From Brachionus plicatilis (taxonomy: Eukaryota > Rotifera > Eurotatoria > Ploima > Brachionidae), in NCBI GenBank assembly GCA_010279815.1, contig QEOQ01000704.1, positions 136,094-148,423 on the forward strand: 12,330 nucleotides of DNA, written 5' to 3'. Each line of letters opens with the position of its first letter. The first letter of the stretch is position 1. The notes under the pieces are model-generated. The model had not been told where the DNA came from. It ran no database searches and saw nothing but the letters and a program-made list of their open reading frames with translations. Below are positions 1-6,922 of the stretch, piece by piece. The position numbers and the translations under genes were made by a program.

Positions 1-930
1 AATATTTTTTTAGTTTAATCGACAACTAATTGTGTGTGCCAATTGAGGATTAATTAATTCAAAAAAATAAAATTCAGTTACTAAATTTTTAATCTTTGAT
101 TTCCCTATTTGACAATAATCTTTGATTAAATTGTAAAGTTTTCCGATTGACTATTATTTTTTTAAGTTTGCGAATAATTCCAGCATCAGATGCTTTCTTA
201 AATATAACTTAACTAGCGAAATATGTCTTGCTGAATTTTCTATTATTAATTTACTCGGACACAAAATTGGTTTTTTTCCTTAATCCATATTGGCATTATG
301 GAAGGAGTCGATTGATTGATCTTAATTAATATTTGGAGCTTGATATTGATTTTTATTTCTAATAGAAAGAAAAGAGTTTTTTTATTTTAAGTCATCTGGC
401 CACTTATGCCATTCTGAATTTTAGTTATAAAATCAAAAATAAAATTAAAAAAATTCCAAAGCTTAAGTTGACAGATCAAAACTTGTCTTGTAAATTGTGG
501 CAACTGATACATCTTCTATAACACCAATATATTGATTCTGCAAAACTATGCAATAGATCTGCAAAATTCAAAAAAAATTGATTTTGGGATATTTTGTTAT
601 TTTATAATTTCAACCCAATTTTAAGTGGATAATCAGTTGCTATAATTTACAGGACATGTAAAGAATTCAGATATGCTTTTATATTTTAGATTAGAGAATT
701 ATTAGTTCAAAATTAAAATTAATAATTAAGTATTAATTAATTAAAGTCTTTAATTTTGTTTTCAAAAAGTACAAAAAGGATTTTTATTTTTTAATATTTT
801 CTTCGATAAATCAATTTTTGAGATTTTGAGAGGAATTTTATTCAAATTGATAAAAAAAATTTAATTGTGAAAAATCTTTAAAAATTATTAAAATTTTAAA
901 ATTTTAAAAGAAACATTTTGATGAATTCAG
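1..930. other. Non-coding, AT-rich upstream stretch (probably intron)
   Basis: No reading frame with coding character was found on either strand. The stretch ends in a usable 3' splice site, TTCAG at 926-930, directly before the first supported exon. That exon begins with one base of a split codon, so an earlier exon ending in the matching phase should lie to the left, probably beyond the window; I could not find it here. The only structure seen is the inverted repeat at 481-659, listed separately. Confidence 0.5.
481..659. repeat. Small inverted-repeat (MITE-like) unit
   Basis: The 28 bases at 481-508 match the reverse complement of 632-659 at 24 of 28 positions; the shared core is TGTAAATT followed by GCAACTGAT. 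The arms enclose about 123 bp with no reading frame. This looks like the two ends of a short non-autonomous DNA element. No clear target duplication is visible, so the outer limits may lie slightly beyond the arms. Confidence 0.45.
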
Positions 931-1054
931 AATACACAACAACTCAATAAAAACCAAATTAAACCAACTCCAATCACTCAAGTCAAAAATACCTCAAAAT
1001 ATTGATACAAACGAACTGAACAACAAGCTTCTAAAACTTAGAGATTTAATAACT
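931..1054 (+). CDS. Spectrin-repeat protein, internal exon (first visible)
   Basis: The exon is bounded by TTCAG at 926-930 and a strong donor GTGAGT at 1055-1060. The frame starting at 932 is open for 41 codons and ends in phase 0; base 931 completes a codon from an upstream exon. The peptide is Asn-, Lys- and Leu-rich (ending LLKLRDLIT), as expected for helix B or C of a spectrin-type bundle leading into the tryptophan-bearing segment of the next exon. The other two forward frames contain stops. The ATG at 921 is out of frame and lies in the intron. It is part of the gene at 1102-1269, 1579-2211 and 11126-12330. Confidence 0.65.
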
Positions 1055-1101
1055 GTGAGTACCTTATTTTACTTAAGATTTATAAATAATTTTTTTCAAA
1101 G
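1055..1101 (+). other. Intron, 47 bp, phase 0
   Basis: It starts GTGAGT and ends in a T-rich tract followed by CAAAG (1097-1101). Removing it joins codon ACT to AAT without changing frame, and the joined peptide is a continuous helical stretch. Such very short introns are typical of compact invertebrate genomes. Confidence 0.7.
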
Positions 1102-1269
1102 AATTTAAACACAAAACGCTTGAAATGGGAAGAACTTTTTAAGGAACAGCAATCTTTGTGGCGAAACTTTCATTCAAAAACTAAACAACTTGAAGGATGG
1201 ATTGCAAATGCTCAGCGTATTGTAATCGAAAAAAACGATGATTTCAATTTTTTAATTCAAAAACACAAG
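1102..1269 (+). CDS. Spectrin-repeat protein, internal exon (second visible)
   Basis: The exon encodes 56 residues in phase 0. It has the hallmark of spectrin-type repeats: a Trp in the preceding helix (LKWEELF), then a helix A with two tryptophans twelve residues apart (LWRNFH ... LEGWIANAQ). These Trp positions pack the core of the three-helix bundle. The frame could begin at the TTG at 1120, but the codons from 1102 are also open and follow an acceptor, so 1102 is the better left edge. The donor, GTTGAA at 1270, is weak but is the only one that keeps phase with the next exon. The open frame carries on to 1314 in the intron, where the residues become a low-complexity Phe-rich run. Confidence 0.75.
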
Positions 1270-1578
1270 GTTGAAATTTTTTTCAATTTTTTATTTATTT
1301 ATTTCGCAGTATGACATAATATATAGACAAAATATAGAAAAAAAAATTGAATTTACCCGGAAAAAAAATACCAAATTCAAAAATATAGAAAATTATACAA
1401 AGAATAAATACTCTAATTAATTTTTTCAATTTTTTTTAACCAATTAGTAAATTACCCAAAGTCTCTAAAATTAAAATTTTCTATATTTTTTTCTATATTT
1501 TTTCTTGATATATTTTTAAAAAATTTCTACATTTCGTCCGCCTTCCATTTATTTATTTTTTAATTAATTTTTTTTAAG
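1270..1578 (+). other. Intron, 309 bp, phase 0
   Basis: GT at 1270 and TTTTTAAG at 1571-1578. The interior is A/T runs with repeated TATAGAAA and TTTCTATA words near its two ends (about 1318-1395 and 1475-1505) that could fold on each other. Nothing coding is seen. Confidence 0.65.
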
Positions 1579-2211
1579 GAATTCTTTGACAATATCAATG
1601 AAGTAATTTTAAGCGATTTTCTTAAATCGGGCGAAAAACTTTTTTGTCTGAAAAATGACAAAGACAAACTAGAAATAAAAAATTTGATGGAAACTTTGGA
1701 AGGACAATGGAAAATGATTATTTCCCACGCGCCTACTCGACTTTTGAAGCTAGAATTTAAAAACCTAGAATTGTTGTTAAAGCAGGAGTTATTTGAAGCG
1801 GACAAAGAGTTAAATCAGCACTTTTCGGCACTGGCTGCAAATCACAATGCAGAAAAGATTTACAAAAAATTTCATGAAAAATTCAAAACTTCAAATTTCT
1901 TTCCTTTATGTGAATCATATTTAGAACAAATGAAAAAATGCGTTCTTGAATTGGCTGAGAATAAAATCGAAGATAGGTCATTTATAGAGGATGCTTTTCA
2001 ACATTTGAACTCACAATGGATAAGTTTGACACAAAAGATAGAGAGATTAAGCAACGAAATTCAAGCTAGACTCAACAAAAGAGAAGTAATTGATCGAAAT
2101 TTGACTGTACTAGATTCTTGGTTATTTGAAATAGAAACAACTACAAAAAATTTATTTGATTACAATTTGCCTTCTGTGTCTGAATACTCACGAACCCTCG
2201 AAAAAATGGAG
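1579..2211 (+). CDS. Spectrin-repeat protein, internal exon (third visible)
   Basis: 211 codons in phase 0, from after TTTTTAAG to a clear donor GTAATT at 2212. The predicted protein is almost entirely helical. Tryptophan-centred helix starts recur: GQWKMIISHAP near residue 40, LNSQWISLTQKI near residue 140, and LDSWLFEIE near residue 180, close to the spacing of about 100 residues between spectrin repeats. The segment HAPTRLLKLEFKNLE followed by an F-rich helix reminded me of nesprin/MSP-300 repeats; that is memory, not a search. The last residues (SRTLEKME) are the start of a helix B that continues in the exon at 11126. Base composition is AT-rich (19 of 60 G+C in 1921-1980). Giant spectrin-repeat proteins link actin, membranes or the nuclear envelope; which applies here cannot be told because no CH, KASH or EF-hand domain is in view. 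Confidence 0.8.
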
Positions 2212-2542
2212 GTAATTTTTCAATCTTTTTATTAACAGAGAAAATAAAAAAATCTACAAAATTATGCAACAACGGACCTGCTTGTAAGGAATTAAATTAG
2301 GGCTCAAGTTATTTTGCACAGTTTTAATATCACCTTAAATATTTTGTTTATTATCTCAACAAATTGTTTGAACAGCTGTAGATCGGGTACTTTCACTTAC
2401 TACCGAAAAATCATACAATGTCTTTTAAATAATATCATATATAAAAATGCAATTATTTTTTCAAATACTAAGTAAAATCTGACCAATAAATAAAAGCTTA
2501 AAATGTCGAATAAAAACCTAACACCTTCAGAAAACTTACTTA

Positions 2543-2634
2543 CTTCAAATTTAAAATATTTTAAAACTGTTTTAATATTATTTTTATCTGAAAGAGCTTT
2601 TGCTCGAACAGAAAAACAAATAAAAAAAAAAAAA
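2543..2634 (+). repeat. LINE 3' end with stem-loop and A-rich tail
   Basis: It contains GAGC-TTTT-GCTC inside symmetric CTGAAA ... GAACAG arms (2588-2611), followed by AAAAACAAAT and a run of A's up to 2634. The sequence before the hairpin (ending TTAAAACTGTTTTAAT) matches that before the minus-strand copy at 6784-6922. It is therefore the end of a severely 5'-truncated LINE copy. A reading frame starting at the ATG at 2503 runs through it into the next RT fragment, but this is an accidental fusion across the A-tail. Confidence 0.6.
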
Positions 2635-2964
2635 GATAAAATTTGTTTTTTGGGTATAAGATTCGATCATAGTTTGAGTTTCAAAAATCAGGTAGAATTT
2701 CTTGAAAAAATTTTCAGCAGCGTCTAAGCTGCTTAAAAGTTCTTTCGCATATATAGTGGAAATTGTCTAAAAATACCTTAAAACAAATCTACTTTGCTCT
2801 TGTACTTCGGTGCTAGACTATTCTTCGATAATTTTACCAAGATTATCTGCAACAAATCTAAGAAGTTATAGAGAATTCAAAATTGTGCCATTAAGGTAAT
2901 CTATAAGTTAAATTATCGAGAAAACTTTCAAAAGATTCATTGATTAGCAGACATTAATGTACTA
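2635..2964 (+). pseudogene. LINE reverse transcriptase remnant, left part
   Basis: Starting right after the A-run, the frame gives ICFLGIRFDHSLSF, the segment just after the RT palm in Jockey-like LINEs (KFLGIKFDSKL in the related copies at 9250 and 10280). Frameshifts follow near 2725. The pieces SVLDYSSIILPRLSATNLR (about 2804-2860), QNCAIKVIYKLNYRENFQK and LADINV then follow the order of the intact-family thumb region (ILDYSFPCLNS..., IQNTAVRSIL..., NRLFELSERY). Several stops and frame changes make it dead. The coding similarity stops at 2964, where element A begins, and resumes at 4683. Confidence 0.7.
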
Positions 2965-3375
2965 GCAAATTGAAGTCCATGATATAATAAAAATTTCATA
3001 AAAAAATTTTAAGTTTTAGATTTAAAAATTAAATAATCATTTATCATTGTTTTTAATGACTAAACTTTATTAAACATTAATTGTTTAATCGTTAACCAGG
3101 AAAAGATTGTATTAATTTTTATCTGAATAATAAATTAAATATTAGTCAATATTTAGAAATCTTAAAAAAAGAAATTTTACTTTGTTTCGCTATTATTTAT
3201 TTTAATCAATATCAAAATATTATTTAAAGCGTTTGTTTATTTCAACGAGTATTTTAATTTTGTCCTTTAAGTTTTCAAATAAAGAATTTAGAAGAAATTA
3301 AAAGTCAATTCATAAAAAAATTTTTTTATAATTTAAAATATTAAACACTTACAGTAGTGATTTGATAATAGGATC

Positions 3376-3650
3376 TATGGTAAATTTTAGTTATTTTACG
3401 CAAAAATAGGTAAATTTATGTAAAATATCGTAATTTTACTATTTTTTACGTAAAACAAGAATTGTAAAAAATGGTAAATCAACTAAAATTTACGTAAATA
3501 GAAGTAAAGTTACCAATTTTTACGTTAAATTATGTAAAATTCGAATCTGAATTTTTTATTTGAATTTAATTTTTTAACATTTTTTAGGTAAAAATTGGTA
3601 AAATCCAAAATTTTACAGGTAAATTTTGGTAAAATATGATAAAAAAAGAA
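3376..3650. repeat. Degenerate array of GGTAAATTT / TTTACGTAAA words
   Basis: Variants of GGTAAA(A)TTT and TTTTACGTAAA recur many times on both strands. One inverted pair is 3379-3399 with 3474-3493, sharing AACTAAAATTTAC and its complement. The words are palindromic around ACGT, so the block could fold into several alternative hairpins. It lies inside element A, between its left terminal segment and element B, and may be a subterminal transposase-binding array or a separate small insertion. Confidence 0.5.
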
Positions 3651-3792
3651 AAAAATCTAAAAAACAATAAAATTTGTGACACAATTTTTTTATAAATTTA
3701 AAATTTAAAAATTTCTTATTTTTTTCGTATTTTGTGACCTATCAACCAGGATAATATGTATATATTAAAGTTCTGTTATAATTTGAATAAAG

Positions 3793-4306
3793 GGCAACTT
3801 GAAGTTCATGATCATAATCAAATGATCAAAATTTAATTGATTCAAATCTTAATAAAAATGATGAAATTAGATTTTTTTAAATTTTTTTAAAGTTAAACAT
3901 AAGAATTTTTTTATTTTAATTGAAAAAAAACAAATCTTTTTTTTCCAATTGACCTTTAATTAATTCTTCTAAATTATTTATTTGAAAATTTTAAAGACAA
4001 ATTTAAAATCGACATTAATGTATCCAAATTATGACTTTAAGTGATATTTTAATATTAATTAAATATATTACGGCGAAACAAAAGTTAAATTTTGTATTGC
4101 AAAATTTCAAAATATTGATTAAGAATTTTTTTGACTTCAGACAAAAATTCATATAATTTTCTATTTAATTATAGATTAAACAAATAATGTTTAATAAAGT
4201 TTAGTCATTTATTATTAAAAAATTGATACAAATTGCCATTTTATTTAAATAAAAAACAAAAAATTTTGATTTGAAATTTACAATTGATCATGAACTTCAA
4301 TTTGCC
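3793..4306 (-). mobile_element. DNA element B (514 bp), nested in A in reverse
   Basis: Ends GGCAACTTGAAG (3793-3804) and CTTCAATTTGCC (4295-4306), flanked by a perfect 9-bp duplication TGAATAAAG (3784-3792 and 4307-4315). Its right ~360 bp, read in reverse complement, aligns with the left ~350 bp of element A, with 35 of 36 bases identical between 3055-3090 and the complement of 4174-4209. Its left ~90 bp resembles the right end of A in reverse complement. It is therefore best read as an internally deleted relative of A, inserted in the opposite orientation. The strand given is relative to A. No reading frame. Confidence 0.7.
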
Positions 4307-4330
4307 TGAATAAAGCCTTTTAAATCAATA

Positions 4331-4620
4331 ATGGATTCTGTAATGTATAGAGAATATTTATTTCCTTTTGGAGCAGGTAAATTTGACTTAGCTTTTAAGT
4401 TACATCAAAACAATGATCCTAAACATGGGTCTAATTTATGTCGACATTTTCTTAACCGTAATAATATTAATTGGGTATAATATAAAAATTTAGTTTTAAT
4501 AATTATTCAACATGGTAATTTTAAAGTGAAATCGCCTCCTAATTCACCATAGAGATGGTATGGCATTAATTAATTAAAAAATTTAATTAAATAAGCCTAT
4601 TTCACAATTTTATGGAAATT
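4331..4620 (+). pseudogene. Tc1/mariner-type transposase fragment
   Basis: The frame from ATG 4331 reads MDSVMYREYLFPFG and then LHQNNDPKHGSNLCRHFLN, the well-known Tc1 block around the second catalytic Asp (normally QDNDPKH). Here that Asp codon is AAT (Asn). After NNINW a 51-52 bp interruption with a stop follows (4475 to 4525/4526; it begins GTATAA and ends TTTTAAAG and may be an old mini-intron with one base lost). The same frame then gives VKSPPNSP. The DLNPI that normally follows is deleted, and EMVWH reappears at 4552-4566 with a stop soon after. The N-terminal DNA-binding half and the first catalytic Asp are absent. It sits inside element A, immediately right of B. Confidence 0.7.
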
Positions 4621-4682
4621 TTACTTAATTATATTTTGACCATTTGATCATGATCATGAACTTCAAGTTGCCTAAAGTACTA

Positions 4683-4838
4683 AAGGAAAGATTTAGGGAA
4701 CTAGATGGAAATTACTTAAATGCTTCGATTCAGAATAAAAATCCATTAATAAATGATTTAATAAACGAGTATAAACTTTTTAAAAGATGTAGAAATCGAA
4801 ATTTAAATTCGATTCTATTCTTTGTAATCAAAAAATGA
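4683..4838 (+). pseudogene. LINE reverse transcriptase remnant, right part
   Basis: Encodes KERFRELDGNYLNASIQ, then a NPLINDLINEYKLFK segment, and ends with TGA at 4836-4838. The order of charged and hydrophobic residues matches the C-terminal tail of the copy at 10112-10785 (FELSERYVGTGLSHSIPL, VERLVKEYKEGF). It continues the RT that stops at 2964; the two are separated only by element A. The ATG at 4644 sits in the inverted end of A and is not a real start. Confidence 0.6.
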
Positions 4839-5100
4839 AGCAGTAAAAGAAAAAATACCTAAAAGAAAAATTGATTAAATTGTGTTTAGTTTTTTCTTTT
4901 TTTTTTATTTAGGTTTTTTGTAAATATTCACTTTTTTTTATTTTCCTTTTCTTTTTCTATCTTATTTTAAAAAAAAAAACATAAAAAAGTATTTTTTTTA
5001 AGTTACGAACGTTTATTTATAATAATAATATATACATTTTTTTTATTTGGAACAGTTTTAATAAGCTTGGCAAAGGAGCGAAAGCTCGAGCCATTATTAA
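4839..5100 (+). repeat. LINE 3' UTR with stem-loop
   Basis: T-rich sequence follows the RT stop, as in the copy at 10786-11010. It ends in GGAGC-GAAA-GCTCG (stem GAGC 5076-5079, GCTC 5084-5087), preceded by GGAACAGTTTTAATAAG, similar to the AAACTGTTTTAAT upstream of the hairpin at 2588. An A/T-rich tail follows, but without a clean A-run. It is taken as the 3' end of the LINE copy that starts at 2635. Confidence 0.5.
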
Positions 5101-5287
5101 TTTATTTATATATTTATTTAAATAAAGACGTTTATCATCATCATCATTGAATTGTCACCAGATTTCATTTGTTTTGAATATAACTGACATGTCTCAGAGT
5201 CAAGATAAAACCTCTCATAATAAAACAGATAATACTCTTAATAAGTTATTAGTCAAGATAATATACTCTTTGTAAATCGGTATTCAT

Positions 5288-5820
5288 TAATCTAGTACTA
5301 AATGAATTTACTAATAGTACTATGATTATAGTACTTAGGAATTTAGTTCTAAATCTTATTTTAAAATTGAATCTAGATCCTTATTTTAGAATTTAATACT
5401 AAGTGAGTTTAAAACTACAAGAAAATAATTTATAACTATTAATTCTTTGATTAAAATCATGGAATTATATAACTGATTTCTTATGTATATCTAAGTTGAT
5501 TCATTGTGTTTTCCATCTTTCATAAAATACTCTAAATTATCTAAAAAACTCCAGCAAAAAAAAATCTGATAATATCCAACTTTAATCCAAAGCAATTTTA
5601 GTTTTGGATTTAAGTTGGAAAATCTTTAACAAGGCCCTTTAAGAAAAATGTAAATTTTTTTGCAATCTTAGAAATCATAAAAATTGTGCCGCCATAATTT
5701 TTATTTATTTTCTTTGTTTATTTTTACTTTATAAAATTAATGCTAAGTTCAACAATTTTTATCTTAAATTCTGATTAAGAGGAAAAAAAAATATTATTTA
5801 ACTCTTTTAGTACTAGATTA
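5288..5820. repeat. Unit bounded by a perfect 15-bp inverted repeat
   Basis: TAATCTAGTACTAAA at 5288-5302 is exactly inverted at 5806-5820. The left half also repeats AGTACT words (5294-5340). A strong hairpin (5575-5619) lies near the centre of the 533-bp unit. No coding sequence and no obvious target duplication. Possibly a decayed non-autonomous DNA element. Confidence 0.35.
5575..5619. repeat. Hairpin, 17-bp arms, 11-base loop
   Basis: TCCAACTTTAATCCAAA (5575-5591) pairs with TTTGGATTTAAGTTGGA (5603-5619) at 16 of 17 positions. It is near the middle of the 5288-5820 unit. Confidence 0.5.
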
Positions 5821-5870
5821 CAATCAATCTGTAAATCAATAAAGAACTAATAACTAATTTAGCTCGATCA

Positions 5871-6001
5871 TTTGGTACAGTACAATTAAAAACTAACTTG
5901 TACATTTCCTTTCCTCGACTCTTTCTTTTCTTCAGCTCTACCTAAACGAAAAGCTGAGGAAAGGAAGAGGAAGTAAGTCTAAAGCCGAAGACTGTACCAA
6001 A
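5871..6001. mobile_element. 131-bp foldback element
   Basis: TTTGGTACAGT at 5871-5881 is exactly inverted at 5991-6001 (ACTGTACCAAA). Inside, a purine strand AGCTGAGGAAAGGAAGAGGA (5952-5971) opposes the pyrimidine strand around 5908-5937 (CTTTCCTC ... CTTCAGCT), so the whole unit can fold into one imperfect hairpin. It stands out from the AT-rich surroundings by its G/C content. It is too short to code and is best called a MITE-like foldback. Confidence 0.5.
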
Positions 6002-6225
6002 GGCCTTAAACCAAATGCGTAAATTTTTAGATCAAATTAGATTTACATAAAAAATGACTTTTAAACTCAATTTTATTACATAGAAATTAAATTTGAGCAG
6101 TTTTTCTAGCAGGAAAATAAAAACAATCGAAATGTCTTGATAAAATATCCAAATAAAATAATAAAGTAATACTAAAAATATACAAAGTTGTTTTAAAGTC
6201 ATAAGTCTTAAGTCCAATTTTATCC

Positions 6226-6330
6226 GTATCGAGCGAAGACTCCTTCAGATTAAAAAAATAAAGTAAAATAAAATTTAAAGTGGAATTAATTGATATAAAA
6301 TATAGAAAAAATTATCAAATAAATTGAAAT
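6226..6330 (-). repeat. LINE 3' end, minus strand
   Basis: Read on the minus strand, 6248-6226 is CTGAAGGAGTCTTCGCTCGA plus TAC, almost the same wording as the copy at 10965. Its stem is GAGT/GCTC; as RNA, U-G pairing would keep the four-pair stem. The upstream side (6250-6330) is A/T-rich 3' UTR-like sequence with no RT wording. The left limit is clear; the right limit is a guess. Confidence 0.45.
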
Positions 6331-6360
6331 GAGTAGGCACAGATGCTGTATTTTTTGGTA

Positions 6361-6460
6361 GGACTAGGGCTGGTAGACCGGTTTATCTCAAGACCGGTTT
6401 TAGAACCGGTTCGAAAAAGAAACGGATTGTAAAAGCGGTTTTGGAGCCGATTTTCAAAAC
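6361..6460. mobile_element. One end of a hAT-like element (ACCGGTT repeats)
   Basis: CTAGGGCTGG (6364-6373) is followed by ACCGGTT at 6377, 6393 and 6405 and by weaker forms (AACGGATT, GCGGTTTT, GCCGATTTT) to about 6455, spaced 12-16 bp apart. A TAGGG/CAGGG-type terminus with subterminal CCGGTT words is common in hAT-family non-autonomous elements (family knowledge). No matching inverted end with CCAGCCCTAG was found in the window, so this is a single-ended fragment or a misreading. Confidence 0.35.
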
Positions 6461-6783
6461 TTCAAATAAAGAATTAAAAAAAATATAAATAAAATAAAAT
6501 TTTTGATAAAAAAATAAAGGTGAAATTTTTTCTATAAACAAAAACCAATTATTTGAAACCACACTAAATCATTTAAAATATGCATTTTTTTATATCTAAT
6601 AGAAGAAAATAAAATGGATAAATTACTTCTATTTGAGTCAGTTTTTTGGAATCAAAATTTTTGAAATAATAAAAATCCCTTTGATGACCGAACTTTCTTT
6701 TATTTGAGGTACTTGTATCTGTAAAATTTGAGCATTAAAAAATTCAAAATCTCGTAAATTCTAAATGGTTTGAATCCTGAATT

Positions 6784-6922
6784 TGTATTATTATTATTAT
6801 TATTTTTTTTGTATTTATTTTCGAGCAAAAGCTCCTTCTTATAAAAAATAAAAAATAAAATAATTAAGACAGTTTTAATATATTTGAAATTTGAAATTGC
6901 GCTGGTATAGAAAATGAATATA
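6784..6922 (-). repeat. LINE 3' end, minus strand, cut by the pogo-like element
   Basis: On the minus strand: TTAAAACTGTCTTAAT, then GAAGGAGC-TTTT-GCTCG (stem bases 6823-6826 and 6831-6834), then an A-rich tail that degenerates into (AAT)n (6787-6802 as TTA repeats). The 5' side stops at the terminus of the element at 6923, so this copy was truncated or interrupted there. Confidence 0.55.

Larger units (their letters stand above)
2965..4672. mobile_element. DNA element A (1.7 kb, 9-bp target duplication)
   Basis: Left end GCAAATTGAAGTCCATGATA (2965-2984) is the inverted match of the right end, whose reverse complement is GGCAACTTGAAGTTCATGAT (4653-4672). The flanks are TAATGTACT (2955-2963) and TAAAGTACT (4673-4681), 8 of 9 identical. 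Removing the element with one duplication rejoins the RT pieces in frame (ADINVL to KERFRE), so the ends are well placed; a TA-only duplication would leave the rejoined RT out of frame. Inside are a long terminal segment (2965 to about 3313), an array of TTTACGTAAA-like words, inserted element B, and a Tc1-type transposase remnant. No intact gene remains. A 9-bp duplication with long inverted arms suggests a Mutator-like or other 9-bp superfamily; the transposase piece argues otherwise (see findings). Confidence 0.7.

Noticed and set aside
921..1054. ATG at 921 as the start of the host protein
   Set aside because: Its frame meets a stop after nine codons and is not the frame that continues into the next exon.
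1560..1805. Minus-strand ORF of 81 codons
   Set aside because: It is antisense to the spectrin-repeat exon at 1579-2211, low in complexity (Ser/Asn/Phe) and has no family pattern.
2503..2727. Plus-strand ORF of 74 codons as a gene
   Set aside because: It fuses a LINE 3' UTR and its A-tail (translated as Lys run) with the start of an RT fragment; the ATG is accidental.
2955..4682. Element A as an ordinary Tc1 element with a TA duplication
   Set aside because: TA does flank the ends if one base is shifted, but a TA-only duplication leaves the RT frame broken, whereas the 9-bp reading restores it and agrees with the perfect 9-bp duplications of B and C.
4644..4838. Plus-strand ORF of 64 codons as a gene
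   Set aside because: Its first residues come from the inverted end of element A; only the part from 4683 is meaningful, as an RT tail.
5189..5275. Short ORF MSQSQDKTSHNKTDNTLNKL plus eight residues
   Set aside because: It looks somewhat protein-like, but it is 28 codons with no supporting neighbour, splice signal or family resemblance.
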